From contig CM121342.1 of the NCBI GenBank assembly GCA_051530055.1, positions 2,480,001-2,544,000 of the forward strand: a DNA stretch of 64,000 nucleotides, written 5' to 3'. Every line of letters begins with the position of its first letter. Position 1 is the first letter of the stretch. Shown here piece by piece: positions 12,789-24,764 of this stretch. The position numbers and the translations under genes were made by a program. Origin of the DNA: Neoechinorhynchus agilis (lineage: Eukaryota; Acanthocephala). Under the pieces are notes generated by a model, which was not told the origin of the DNA, searched no databases, and was given only the letters and a program-made list of their open reading frames with translations.

Positions 12789-15267
12789 ATGTATCCCTCA
12801 GAGTGGAAAACATTAGCGGTGAAGCTCATAAAACAGCAGGTCGACGAATATCAGAGCGATGAAGCCTTCTTTGTGGTCAGTCTTCAGGACGTCTGCGATA
12901 AGTACATTCGATGGATGATGTTGATGCCGAGAGTTAAACCCTTCTATGCGGTTAAATGCAATACGGATCAGGTACTTTTACAGCTCCTCTCGCATCTCGG
13001 ACTTGGTTTCGATTGTGCTAGTAAAACTGAGATCCAGCTTATCAGTGATTTGGGAGTTCGACCTGAGAGAATACGTCCTCAGTTCTCATTTGGCCACAAA
13101 CATCAAGGGTATTTTGGTACTTTAATTAATGCTTTATCAGTGTATTTTTGTTGAAAACATTCTTTACTCGGCCGACACGGTTATGAGTTTTAACGAATCC
13201 CTCCGAATCCTCAGGAGGCTGGACTCATCAGTGAGTTTCTTCTTCCCTTCAACACGGGGCGGACCAAATACCTCGTTGAAGGGAAAAAAGGAAAATAAGT
13301 CGAGTAAGCTATTTTCTAAAAACGTTTTGATTCATGTTTGTAGCCATCATCTGTCCAATATTTACAATTTAAAGGGGAATTTAAAATCCGTTTCACGATA
13401 ACCTCCAAGATTAACAACGGTCTTGGAAAGAGGAACAAATTAAAAAGACATTTATACAAAAACTCAACCGTTAAACAAAATTGAAAGAAATTTTAAGTAT
13501 CACCGTTGTTCAAATCAATAAGTGATCTTAATTTCAATTTTGTTTGACGGTTGTGTGTGTGCGTAATTGTATTTCTAATTTGTTGCTCGGCTAAAATGTT
13601 TGTCATATTCGGTGCTCGAGAAATCGAGGGATCCGAATTTTGTACAGTCTTTCTTCAATGACACATCGAGTCGTTGAATTCCCCAGAATAGGATTTTTTA
13701 AATTAGTAATGAAACGACTTAGAATGTCTTTTTTGCAATCATTTAAACGAACATCTTTACTCGCCGTGGATTTTCATGTTGACTTAAATTCACTTGTTTT
13801 TGTTAATATTGCAGCGTCTATTTTGTTTGTATTCAAAGTTAACATTTGAATACGTTTTAAAAATAAGGACTTTGATGATGTTAGTAATCGAAATTCAAGA
13901 CAGGGACGTTGAAAACTCGACATATTCAATATTGACATCGATGGAATCGTGATAATGGGTTCATTAATTCACTAAATAGAAACTTCAATCGCAATCGACT
14001 TTGAAATTGATCATACTTTTAGGTATTAAACCGAATTTTTATAATTTCAAGGTCCGTATTATTTATTTCAACGTTTTGGTCTACCTTCAATTGAGCCACT
14101 TTTCCGTACGTTATCCATATGAGAAACTTGGACTTCGTTTATGCAAATCCATGCAAGCAATTCTCCCACATAAAGTTTGCGAAATCTAAAGGCGTCCACA
14201 GGACAACCTTTGATTGCGAGGATGAAATGGTCAAGACAAGTCAAGTCTATAAAGGTGCTCACGAAGAAGCGGAACTTATAGTTAGAATATCCACTGAGGA
14301 TTCGGGAGCTGTTTGCCAACTCAGTAATAAATTTGGTGCGACTGTACCGGAAGCAAAGAAACTTCTAAAGAGAGCGAAAGAGATGAAACTTCGTATAGTT
14401 GGAGTAAGTTTCCACGTTGGCAGCGGACAACTGGTTCCTAGTGCTTATGAGCAAGCGATTCGAGACGCTAGCGAGCTTTTTCGGTACGGCAGGGAGGAGC
14501 TTGATTTTACGGGGATGAATTTACTAGATATTGGCGGAGGATTTCCCGGCTCAATGAGCGACCACGATATTCGTTTATTTGAAGAACAAGCAGCAGTGAT
14601 CAATGAAAGTTTAGAGAAATACTTTGGAGATATTGGCGATCTTGAGGTGATCGCAGAACCCGGACGATATTTCGCAGCAAGTGCCTACACCTTAGCGACT
14701 CCCATTATATCTCGAAAAATCACGGATTCCGACCACCACGTTTCGTACTACGTAAGTGAAAGTATCTACGGATCGTTTAATTGCTTATTTTACGACCATT
14801 ATATCCTATCTACTCCAATGGTATTGCCGCGAGATCGGGCCAACAGCGATTTATCTGCTTCAACAATCTGGGGATCGACCTGTGATGGACTTGATAAAAT
14901 CATGGATAACGCTTGTGTCCCCTTTCTTGAACCTGGTTCAGATTGGTTAATCTGGCCGGACATGGGAGCATACACATTGTCCGGTTCAGTGAACTTTAAC
15001 GGCCTTACGATGGGTCGCCCCTTAGTATACTACGCGCCTTCGACCACATGGGACGCTATCCAAACTGCATTTGACGACAACGTTTCCACTAAATTCAGAC
15101 TTGTTTCTTCAACTGAGGATCTATCAGCAGCGAATAGAACCGTGGAAGAGGAGGGTCGAATCGTTTTCGTGGATGAAACTGCACTGAATTGCGCCGTGGA
15201 GTTCGAAGAACCTGACCACGATGAATCTATTAGAGAAACTTCGTGTACGGCAACCAGTACCAGCTGA
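12789..15267 (+). CDS. ODC1: ornithine decarboxylase, active-site-intact paralog
   Basis: Group IV PLP decarboxylase of the eukaryotic ODC family, converting ornithine to putrescine in the cytosol. Exon 1 (12789 to about 13073) encodes PRVKPFYAVKCN with the PLP lysine and GFDCASKTEIQL; a final exon (from about 14120) encodes VYANPCKQ, VSFHVGSG, LLDIGGGFPGS, AEPGRYFAAS, YGSFNCLFYDH, STCDGLDKI and DMGAYT. The catalytic Cys and Asp pair of TCDG and the Asp of YDH are present. The roughly 1 kb intron between them holds a small inverted repeat (13465-13553). I could not find a clean GT-AG pair that joins the exons, so the junction is unresolved. The ATG at 12789 lies shortly after a TTTTCTTCAG acceptor. 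Its 3' neighbour is a paralog sharing a nearly identical 446-bp tract. Confidence 0.88.
13465..13553. repeat. short inverted repeat in ODC intron
   Basis: Arms of 22 bp, starting CAACCGTTAAAC on the left and ending GTTTGACGGTTG on the right, match at 21 of 22 positions around a 44-bp spacer. Looks like a small MITE or foldback remnant. Confidence 0.7.
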
Positions 15268-15721
15268 CAATGCCAACGAAGTGATTTTGGATGGATTCGC
15301 TTTTTTTCTCATTTCATCCTAAAATTGGAACTTATTAGGAGTGCGCGTATTCTTCGAAACTCAACAAAGAAGTTCGTCCTGTCAGATCGTGTTAAAGCGT
15401 GTCAGGCTGGTCGAAGGTATTCCAGAATAGGTTTTTTTATCAAATAACCATTATATAATTATATTCTCGAACTTTATACTAATCGCTCATTTTTATAACT
15501 TTTTTAATATATATCCCTCATTACTTTGCCTTGTGCAATATAAGCAATATTTAAAAATTATATAAAAAAATTTGATGTTACCTCGACAAAAAATTGCATT
15601 ATATTACTCGTTTTATCGTGTTTTTTTGAAAGAAATCAGGCAGAATGTATCACAATTCTAAAAATACGAAAAAAGAACAAGAAATTTTACAATGTAAGGA
15701 TTTTTTAGATAAATCTTTCAA

Positions 15722-17288
15722 ATGGCCGACCGGTTCGAAGAATCTATTAACTTGGTAAGTTCGAATGTTACAACGAGTACTGTTCAAACAAAGATGACAA
15801 TTGCCAAGCAAATCATCAAAGATGCTATAGACGAGCAAAATGATGAATCGTTCTTTGTGGTAAATCTAGAAGACGTTTTTCAAAAATATAAGCGATTTCA
15901 AAAGGCATTGCCTAGAGTTAAACCTTTTTATGTTCTAAAAAGCAACGCGGACAGAGTCCTCTTATTGTTTATTGCACGTTTGGGATTAGGTTTTGATTGT
16001 GCCAGCAAAAAGGAGATCGAGCAAGTGCTTGATCTGGGAGTTCACCCTGATAAGATATGTCATGGATTTTCATTTGCAGCGCAAAGCATGCTTAGATATC
16101 TCTTGAAATTTTGTCAGTTTGCAAAAAGAAAGTCACGATGTACCTTTAAATTTAAGAAATTCCAGAGGATGATATTCGAAAATTTAGAAACTAGTAATGG
16201 CTTACCTTCAGAAACCAAAAGCTAATCTTAATGTGCCGTTCCTCCATCTAAGTTCAATGATAATCCATGATACCATTTTCGCGCATATTTGCAAACAAAT
16301 ATCAAGTTTGAAATATGCAAAATCAAAGGACGTATTTAAAATGACTTTTGACCATGAGTACGAACTTGTGAAAATTAAGAATGTTTACACCGATATAAGC
16401 AAACCGGAATTATTGGTCAGAATCCGAGTTAAAGGTTTTAAATGTATGTTTCCTATGAGTTCGAAATTTGGTGCGACTGTACCGGAAGCAAAGAAACTTC
16501 TAAAGAGAGCGAAAGAGATGAAACTTCGTATAGTTGGAGTAAGTTTCCACGTTGGCAGCGGACAACTGGTTCCTAGTGCTTATGAGCAAGCGATTCGAGA
16601 CGCTAGCGAGCTTTTTCGGTACGGCAGGGAGGAGCTTGATTTTACGGGGATGAATTTACTAGATATTGGCGGAGGATTTCCCGGCTCAATGAGCGACCAC
16701 GATATTCGTTTATTTGAAGAACAAGCAGCAGTGATCAATGAAAGTTTAGAGAAATACTTTGGAGATATTGGCGATCTTGAGGTGATCGCAGAACCCGGAC
16801 GATATTTCGCAGCAAGTGCCTACACCTTAGCGACTCCCATTATATCTCGAAAAATCACGGATTCCGACCACCACGTTTCGTACTACGTGAGTGAAAGTAT
16901 CTACGGATCATTTAGGACCTTCTTTATGCATCCTGTAAATGCGCCGACTCCATTCGTAATTTCAGAAAAAACATCAAACGATACAACCTTATCGACTATA
17001 TTAGGATTTTCATCCGAAGATGGTGACGTTCTTAAAGACTCCGTTTCTCTCCCTCTCTTGGAACCGCTTAAGGATTGGCTTGTTTGGGAAGATATGGGAG
17101 CGTATACGACGACAGTATCGGGAAATTTCAGTGGCCTCAAAATGGGTCGCCCATATATTTATTATGGACCGAAGATTATTTTGGATTTGGCTTACAGTGC
17201 TATGGATTGTAACAAGTTAACGAAGTTAAAATTTTTCGAAACATATGGAGATTTACCTAGAAGTGTAAAAGTAGAAGATGGAGCTTGA
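15722..17288 (+). CDS. ODC-like paralog lacking catalytic residues (antizyme-inhibitor-like?)
   Basis: Second ODC-family gene, in tandem with the first. Exon 1 is 15722 to about 16057 and exon 2 about 16276-17288. The PLP lysine persists but in a changed setting (PFYVLKSN instead of PFYAVKCN). VSFHVGSG, GGGFPGS and AEPGRY are present, inside the tract shared with its neighbour. Outside that tract the gene has diverged: ANPCKQ became AHICKQ, YGSFNC/YDH became YGSFRTFFMHP so the substrate-binding Asp is gone, and TCDG became SEDG so the catalytic Cys is replaced by Glu. WEDMGAYTT is kept. ODC homologs with such losses can act as antizyme inhibitors; that role is inference here. The exon junction is not resolved. 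Could also be a decaying duplicate. Confidence 0.82.
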
Positions 17289-17289
17289 T

Positions 17290-18770
17290 ACCGGATAATT
17301 CGTCAAGTACAAACTCAAATATGCACTTGTATTTCAGGGACAATCGTCGGGTACGAAAAATAAACACAAATTAATTTCGAAAAATCGGGTTCATTATTTT
17401 TGAACAAATAATTAATCAAACTTATCGATGATCTTATTTTAGAGTTTAAAATCATTATAATCGACGCCTAAAAACTTTATAATAATTAGTTGTTGGATTA
17501 AAAATACTATACTAAAAACAAGCTAATGAATTTTCGTTTTGTTTTTCAATTTCTCCGTTTGTAACGATGCTATTCTCTCCGTGACCTATCAAGTAAACAA
17601 TGCTGAATCATAAGAAAAGAATAAACTGTGTAGTTAATGTGAAATATTTGTCACTTTTATCGAACTTAAAAACATCAACGGTGAGCAACATTTTTAAGCA
17701 AATTTTGTTTTTTGAAGCAGCAAATCATGTATAACTCACTCTCACAATTTCACAAAAAAAAGAATTTAGTTTTCAATTTTTTTAAGAAAAATTCATATTT
17801 GACTCTAATACGGATGCAAGTGGATTACGTATTTTTGAACACATCGAAGGATTGAGGTTCGATTGCTTAAACTCACCGCGATCCCCTTATTAGCTGCGCT
17901 AGGAATTTAAAAACAATTTTAATTTAGAATTCTAGCCGACTGAATGTTGAACATAAGAGCCAACAGAAATAAGAAAAGCGAATTGCAAGCGAACAAATAA
18001 AATATATCGATCTTTGTTTACACTGAAACGTGCACGCGCAAACATTCGGGACTCAAGTATTTATTAAAAACAAATAGGTTCCGAATTTGTTCTACGCAAA
18101 TTACAATTTTATTTTGATCAGCTATGTTCACAAGTCTTAAAATTTTATTAGTCCCGAAAATAATTTAAATTTTTTTGAAAACATTTTTCAATCCCAACAT
18201 AATAAAGTACAAAACGTGCAATCACCAGAGTCCGCAAAATTGGGGCTTATTAACATTTTATAATTTTTTACCACCGTTTTTAATTTAACATTTTGGTTTT
18301 TACGTTATGGAAGCAATATTGAATCCGACAAAATTCGATCGTAAAATTGAAATGCGATTACCGAACCTAATTGTAGACTAAACTACTAACTTGCTGACAT
18401 TGCTTAGATTGCTCTAAAAATTCCATGAGGATTTAAAATTCACAACTATCTTCAAAAAGGTTGCAAAAAATTTAATGATTAGCATACAATTATAAAATGA
18501 TCTATTATTGTTCCTTAAAAATTGGAGACTAATATTCTCAACTACTTTAAAACGTGCCGTGGATAAACCATTAATAAATATATTTTATTTGCAGCAAAAA
18601 TTCTGAACTAATTAAAAATCGATCATAATCCAAGCTTATTTGTGGGTAAAGCTCTACAATTAAGTGAATGTCAAGAACATTGTCAATTATGTTCATGCTA
18701 CCAAAAATAGCATCTCACTAATTGTTCATTAAATAAGTCGAAGATTCGTACTCCGGTTTATTTTAGTGGC
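17290..18770. other. intergenic AT-rich stretch
   Basis: Between the ODC pair and the minus-strand membrane protein gene. No coding signal, RNA gene or repeat recognised. Confidence 0.4.
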
Positions 18771-19685
18771 TTAATCATTTAATTTTTTCATTGTTGGCAA
18801 ACTATGATTCACAGACATTTGGACGCCGATGTTCCGAGAGTTAATAGATATTATTGAACGGTTTAAAATGCGTTCATTAATAGGAATAGTGCAAGGTTTC
18901 TTCAAATTATCCGCATCTACAGTTTTCGTTGTATTTATTCCTTTGTGCTTTTTCAATTTTCGATAAGAAAGATATATATTATACACCACGAGATCGCTAA
19001 CATCACCAAGGAACAAGTTGAAACTTTGATTATATTTCACAATTTCATGCTTTTCAACTCCAACTTTTAAATAAAAAAACGTATCGGACTGTCGGCATTT
19101 TAAAGGGAGATTTTCGTCCATCTCCGTAGGGAAAATAAGTCCGCCAATAATTTTGCCCCAACCCAATTTAACTTTAATTTTTCGGTATTGAATAAATCCA
19201 AGCTCAGTCCTTCTTAATCTAGAGAAAATAAACTTTCGTGAGTACAAACTTGCTCGGGCATTGTTTTGCATGAGTTCAACTCCGCATAGTGCGTGTCGTC
19301 GATCGACAAAATATCGAACACCCCATCGATAACAATCGAAAGTGCAATACAAAAATCGATTCCGATCATTGCTGTAACAACTGTATTCGTAGGCGTTTCT
19401 GAGATCGACTACAGTTTTTTGCCAGGCCGAGAGACGAGTTCGGTTGTCTTCATAAATGTACAAAAATTGTTTAGATTGATTCTCCATATCAAATAAAGAT
19501 TTAAGTTCGCCTGCGAGCAAAAAAATATAGATTGCCAACAAGACTACAAGGGCACCACTGCATAAAAGCGACCAAAAATTGAAACCAATCACACGCAAAC
19601 GGTTTCTTCGTAGTGCCATTAAAGTTTCCAGTTGACTAGATGTAAGGTCATGATCGACTATTGGCTCTCCGGAGGATTTATTCAT
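18771..19685 (-). CDS. unrecognised single-pass (type II-like) membrane protein
   Basis: A 304-residue open frame starting at a clear ATG. A short charged N-terminus with an RRNRLR stretch is followed by one strong hydrophobic segment at about residues 37-61 (WSLLCSGALVVLLAIYIFLL), then a long hydrophilic domain. Positive charge before the segment suggests the N-terminus is cytoplasmic and the C-terminal domain is outside. That domain holds several Cys (SCYS, CTFDC, LCGVE, KCRQS, PCTIP) that could form disulfides and several N-glycosylation sequons (NRT, NQS, NTT, NRS, NHS). Codon composition and length argue for a real gene, but I do not recognise the family. No neighbour offers a clue. Confidence 0.6.
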   Translation of the reverse strand: MNKSSGEPIVDHDLTSSQLETLMALRRNRLRVIGFNFWSLLCSGALVVLLAIYIFLLAGELKSLFDMENQSKQFLYIYEDNRTRLSAWQKTVVDLRNAYEYSCYSNDRNRFLYCTFDCYRWGVRYFVDRRHALCGVELMQNNARASLYSRKFIFSRLRRTELGFIQYRKIKVKLGWGKIIGGLIFPTEMDENLPLKCRQSDTFFYLKVGVEKHEIVKYNQSFNLFLGDVSDLVVYNIYLSYRKLKKHKGINTTKTVDADNLKKPCTIPINERILNRSIISINSRNIGVQMSVNHSLPTMKKLND

Positions 19686-20106
19686 GCTGTGAACTAAATA
19701 TAAAATGTAGCGTAAAAGTTTTAATTAAAGTGCATCCGTGGTTACGGCCGCATTATAAAATTTTAAACACAAAAAATGCGCTTTATCGTTTTTAATTTTA
19801 CATTTCAATTTTTTTAATTAATAGAAACATATGCGCCAAATCACTTGACACTATAAAATTCGATTGTGACTAAATTTCTAGAGGATTAGCATAATGCCTT
19901 CTTACCTAAATTTATACTTTCATTCAACACCATCACGTTTTGCCAAATTGACTTCGATAATTGTAACATCTGTAAAAATTATAGTGGTTATCACCATAGA
20001 AGGTTTTTAAACAGTTGCCGGATCGATTTTTTAAATCCATCTAAACAACAACAAAAGAACGAAAAATAAACAAAACTTTACCCAAGTCGAATTTTATATT
20101 TAATGC

Positions 20107-20298
20107 TTACATTTTTTTCCGGATTCGGAATTCCTTTGAATGTCGCCATCTCCGATCGCCGAATTTACGCGAGAGAAGATTTGCATATTTATTCCCCGAT
20201 AAATCAATAAAATAAAAACATAATTTCCGATAGATCGAGTGGACAACAAAGAAGTGTGGTAAATATTTACCGCGATCCTCAAGAATCCATACGTCCAT
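20107..20298 (-). CDS. possible small ORF or exon
   Basis: A 63-codon frame beginning MDVWILEDRGKYLP, with a natural-looking residue mix and a basic tail ending RIRKKM. It could be a short exon of a flanking minus-strand gene. No domain recognised. Confidence 0.22.
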   Translation of the reverse strand: MDVWILEDRGKYLPHFFVVHSIYRKLCFYFIDLSGNKYANLLSRKFGDRRWRHSKEFRIRKKM

Positions 20299-20639
20299 AC
20301 CAAAATTCTAAAACACTAATCATGAGATTTTGCTTCGTAGGGTCGCTTCTTTGAATCTGAAACTTTTTGAAGAAGAAATAGAGATTTCCAATGCTACCAA
20401 ATGACGCCATCAATTCATTTTGTCTTTAATTAACTATTAATCTCTTAAGAGGTCCAAATATTCGTGGTCCTCCGATATTTGTGTGTGTGTGTCGGTTCAC
20501 TAATATTGACGAATATTGCGATGATTATGGGGGTAAGATCGTCGGCCCCATGTGGTTCTCGTGAATTCCTTTTCGCCTGCTCCATAATTATCCTTCGTCC
20601 CTCCAGTCAAGTGTAAATCGTTTATATCGACCGTCGGCC

Positions 20640-22402
20640 TCACAGCGCAAACCGTTCGGTTTCCTTCACAATATCCATGTCGGCGATTGCTGAAAGGCTG
20701 AACGCGTTGTTGCGTTTGCTTCTCAGATCGATTGCGTCCGTAAAACACTTGCTCAACCTCGATATCAGCATCTCGTTCTGCTATAAAAGCGAATTCGAAT
20801 AAAAAATGCCCCAAATAATATTTTTCAAATCCGCTTTAATTCTACTAGAGGAGGAGGAAGAAGTTGAGTGTAACTTCCTCTTCTTGGTGTATACATCTTT
20901 GCCGGTCTGTGAAACGTATGACGGGTTCGAGCTTGTCGCTCATCAAAATTTTCTTCAACACGTCGACGATTCAAATCACGTCGATGATCTTGGTTAGGCG
21001 TCCTTCGAACGGGAGTACTTCGGTTAAAGGACGTTCGCCGATTTTCACTTCTTCGAGCATTTCGGACAATTTGATTAAATCGACCATCGTCAATGTCATC
21101 ATAATCATCATCATCGTGAAGAGATAATGGAGGTGTTCGTCGTCGTGGCATCATCATCATCATCTGCGGTGGTGGTGGTGGAGTCCGTCTTCTTTGCCGA
21201 TTTCTGTTCAAAATAATGATTTCCTCAGGAAGTGACTGTTGGACGAACTCAACATTCGGTCTGCTTTCAGTGCTGTCCAGGTTCAATTGAGCCAAAAGAG
21301 TTGCTATCGTTGACGTTATAACCGCGGCATTTTGCTTACTAGCTTCTGTCCCAGACATTCTCGCCCCTTGAGCTACTTCCAAAAGATATTGAATGCATGC
21401 TCGATCATCTTGAAGACGTCTCATCAGTTCCCGTTCAACGTTAGCACGCTGAACCGCTGCCTGTTGTTGTGGCGGCGAAGAAAACGATTGATGTAAGCGA
21501 GGATTTTCGAACGTCGGTTTGCATGCATCCGTGAAAATCATGTTATTGGAATTCTCGTAACATTTGATCATATGTTCCACAAAGGCTTTAATCTGATGGT
21601 TTTGGGTTTGTTGATGTTGGAGAGATGCCATCGCCGCAGCGAATATCATGGGCTGAATTGTGAATGAATGGACTGAAGGTGGTGGTGGTGGCGGCGGCGG
21701 CGGCGGCGCTTGAACGGGCTGAGGCGGGTGGAAAGCGTTAGCCGTCGAAAGCAACACCGGATGGATGTGTTGGTTGTAGATGTGATGTGGATGCGGTTGT
21801 TGTTGAGCAGCTTGAGGAGGAGGATAGTAAGCATGGGATGTCGGATAATGAGCAGTCGGTCCTGCTGCTGCCACCGGAATTTGATGAACGGGCTGCGCTG
21901 GTGCCGAATAACACATCTGTTCCTCCGGTGAAATCGGTTGTACTTTCTTTGGTGGAGAAGGAGCAATCACTGTTTCAGAGATTTTCGGGATTTGCTGTGG
22001 TGGAGGCACCTTTTCCTTCTCAATCACGCATGGTTCAACGATCTGCGGATGCGGAGGTGGTGGTGGTGGTGGTGGTGGTGGCGGCGGAGGAGGAGAGATC
22101 GGGATGTTTTCCGTCTTAGGCTCCTCGTTCGTCTCTTTGGAATCGGTTTCCTTCTCCTCATCTTCTTCGTCAAGGTTTATGAAATTCTCAAATGGCTCAA
22201 ATTCCAGAACTTCGTTATAGTCAACTTCATCATTAAGCAACAACCAACTTGATATCGTGTAGTTTTTAGTGGTACTCCGTCGATTTGACGAGGTCGTTGG
22301 CGACCTCGACAACACGACTGGCTCTTGTCTGAATCTTGCAAGAGCGCCCGTTCGCTCCTGCGGCGTTGAAAGATCAGGAAAATCCGATTTTGATTTTTCA
22401 CT
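20640..22402 (-). CDS. proline-rich low-complexity protein, two exons visible
   Basis: The large exon (20846-about 22402) encodes an acidic stretch (about EFEPFENFINLDEEDEE), runs of 10 or more prolines twice, a helix-forming central part (VEHMIKCYENSNNM, VERELMRRLQDDRACIQYLL) and an Arg/Pro/Asp-rich tail. A 65-nt GT-AG intron (20781-20845; acceptor TTTTATAG) joins it in frame to a last exon at 20640-20780 encoding 46 residues beginning QNEMLISRLSKCF. The open frame extends upstream of 22315 through SEKSKSDFPDLSTPQER, and no in-frame ATG is visible there, so the true start lies in an upstream exon. Long proline tracts suggest interaction with SH3, WW or profilin partners, but no named family is recognised. 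Confidence 0.6.
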
Positions 22403-22785
22403 TATAACAATCAGTCAACTGTTTCTATGGCGAAGAAGACTTTGATTTCTCATGAGAAACTTGTCGACTTTTTAAATACATTCATGACACCGTGTAAATA
22501 TGTGCCCGCTCTTTAGAGCTGTCACTCGTTGTGCAATCGGATTACATGCTTTGGTGTGTGTGTGTGGCAAACATTAGACACGTAAAATAGTGCATGTAAA
22601 AGTAAACAAGCCGATTGAACGCCCCAAAAGTAAACAACCTGGATTTAAATAGTTAAGCTACTAAAGAATTGTTATCGATTTTGACTTTAATTCGAGTTTC
22701 AAAAACGAACTAACAAAAAAGAAGATACCTTTTCTCTGAATGTTATCCAAAAGAAAATTTGAAGAAAACATGTCATTTACAACGC

Positions 22786-23151
22786 CTAAAAGCGAAAAAA
22801 TCTGCTCAAACGACGGGATTTTCCAAGTGTGCTGACCGACCGTTTCACAACTATTGTGGTTTTCGGACTTTTCTCAGCAACATTACCGCGGTTCTTCTTT
22901 GGTTCAAGTGTTGACCACGCAGATTTGTTCCATCCGTTATCGCTTCTTGAAGCAGTTCTTTGATTGAGTGTTCTTGAGTTGAGTTTGGCTGCTCTTTGTG
23001 CGTCGAGACTGGGCACGATGGCCGGTGGAGGAATCCTCCGTCTTGCAGTTGAGATAATTGGGTTTCGGCCGCGATTTCCGAACCGTTGTTGATTTGTGCT
23101 TGGTCGCGGATGCTGTCTCATGTGTGTGTGTGTGGCTTTTTCTAAATCCAC
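22786..23151 (-). CDS. possible upstream exon, basic low-complexity
   Basis: A 121-codon frame rich in Arg, Ser and Asn (RFGNRGRNPIISTARRR, NGWNKSAWSTLEPKKNRG). It lies on the same strand just upstream of the proline-rich gene and could be one of its 5' exons, though I could not find a convincing donor/acceptor pair. A CA/GT microsatellite adjoins it near 23120-23150. Confidence 0.3.
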   Translation of the reverse strand: MDLEKATHTHMRQHPRPSTNQQRFGNRGRNPIISTARRRIPPPAIVPSLDAQRAAKLNSRTLNQRTASRSDNGWNKSAWSTLEPKKNRGNVAEKSPKTTIVVKRSVSTLGKSRRLSRFFRF

Positions 23152-23414
23152 GTAGAAGTCTCGTTAGTCGGGATGATTGTGGAGATTGCTCCACAAACGT
23201 GGAATAACAGAAGAAGCGAAAGCAACAAACGAGTACTAAAACTCGAAGCGGAAGAGCAGACAAAAGTGGCGTGTGTACACGCAAACACGTAGTCTTCTCG
23301 TTTGCTAAGTCTAACGCGCACACACACACAATGCAACGCTGTCGCAGAGAAGACGTTTGTGGGAAGTAAACACCGTTCGAAAAGCGTACAAGATCCAAGC
23401 ACTTTGAACATAAT

Positions 23415-23608
23415 GAAAAGGGACCAATGGAAACGCAATTTACTCGAAGATTCTTCCATGTTATATAAATAGGGATTGTTGATTTAGGATTTTGTGCTCA
23501 ATTTCGTCAGTAAAAATACCGAAAAAAGAGACCAATGGAAACGCAATTTACTCGAAGATTCTTCCGTGTTATATAAATAGGGATTGTTGATTTAGGATTT
23601 TGCGCTCC
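23415..23608 (+). repeat. about 108-bp tandem repeat with TATA-like core, left part
   Basis: Two copies of a unit running GACCAATGGAAACGCAATTT ... TTATATAAATAGGGATTGTT ... AGGATTTT, separated by a ATACCGAAAAAAGAG spacer. Two more copies in the same orientation lie at 24765-24980. The LINE copy at 23608-24750 sits between copies 2 and 3. Confidence 0.8.
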
Positions 23609-24755
23609 CTTGTTCCTGATCAATAACATCCTCTTTATTCCAAAACTGCTGTATAAGCTGCGCACAGCACCTTTTTTAAACATAAAGATAAGCTGGCAAA
23701 ATTAGACGAGACGGTGAAAGCCTCTATCGAGAAAATTTTAAATACTCAGCTGTCGGACAAGGCCTGACGTCAAGCGTCCTTTCCTGTTTCATTAGGCGGT
23801 TTGGGTATCCGAAAAGCAGCTGATATTTCTCTCCCAGCCTCTTATTTTGGACCGTATGAAGCAAGCCGCAAAGTGGTTAAATCCATTCTTGGCGAGAATT
23901 ACACTTTGGATGAAGATTTCGTGGAGGCGCTTAATCTTTGGTGTGGATATTCAGGCAGCGAGCAGGTACCCGTCAATGGTTGCAAACAATAAGTTTGGGA
24001 CTCACCCATGGTAGCGAGAATTCGTAACTCTTTAATTTCAGACTCTCGTGACCTGGTTAACCGAACTCGATTGGCGACAGTTTCTACAAGAGAATCCGGA
24101 GTTGGCTCCACGCTATCCCAATCGCTTCTGTGGGTACCCTCCGACGAGACAGTAAGGATTGCAGTGTCCTACTGAGACTTGGGGTGCCGATGTGCAATTC
24201 GCTGCCGTTTTGGAGCGACCGTGGAACCACCGGGACACCATGGTCTCGTCTGTCGGCAATCAGGCGGACGGTACTCACGAAACGTCGAAATGAACGCAAT
24301 GCTCTTAGTCATGCCCTGAACACTGTGAATGCGCCCAACATCTGAGAGCCGAACAATCTTTGCCGACTCGATGGCCGCAGACCGGGATTCCCGTGGCTAG
24401 GGTAAAATGTCTTTTCTGGGACGCCATTCGCGGACAGCAACATAAAATTCGCCGCTATTAAACCGGGGGAGCAGCAACCGCCGCCGAGGAACGCAAAAAG
24501 ACAAAATACAGGGACCTGAGTCGAAATCATTATTTTGTTCCCTTTGGCGTCGAGACACTCAGATCGTTTGTTACCGCGGCGCAGGACCTGGTCAAGCAAT
24601 TGTCTAAGAGACTGAGGCGAATATCTGGCGATCCGAGATCAGGAGCATTTCTCCTACAAAATATAATTCTGATTCTGCAGCGCGGGGGAACACTGCATCC
24701 GTCCTTTTGACCGTTACACCAGGACGGCAGCTTAGTGATCCAGAGCGGCGGTGTG
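23608..24755 (+). mobile_element. LINE copy A, decayed non-LTR retrotransposon 3' part
   Basis: Homologous to LINE copies B (30354-32182) and C (53377-55090) but on the plus strand and more diverged. It retains the thumb-region peptide FKHKDKLAKLDETV, the SLGGLGIRKAADISLPAS box and, further on, pieces matching the C-terminal RESGV, LCRLD-type and SLSKRLR-like regions of copy C. Several stops and frameshifts interrupt it (for example stops in the QLSDKA and VNGCKQ stretches), so it cannot be coding. It is 5' truncated, and both ends abut copies of a roughly 108-bp tandem repeat. Confidence 0.8.
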
Positions 24756-24764
24756 AATGATACT

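Noticed and set aside
13071-14125. Exact exon junction of the first ODC gene
   Set aside because: Protein alignment fixes the region, but no GT-AG pair gave an in-frame join, so I did not state one.
21145-22100. Plus-strand frames with Gly/Val/Trp runs
   Set aside because: They are antisense shadows of the proline-rich gene's CCN codons.
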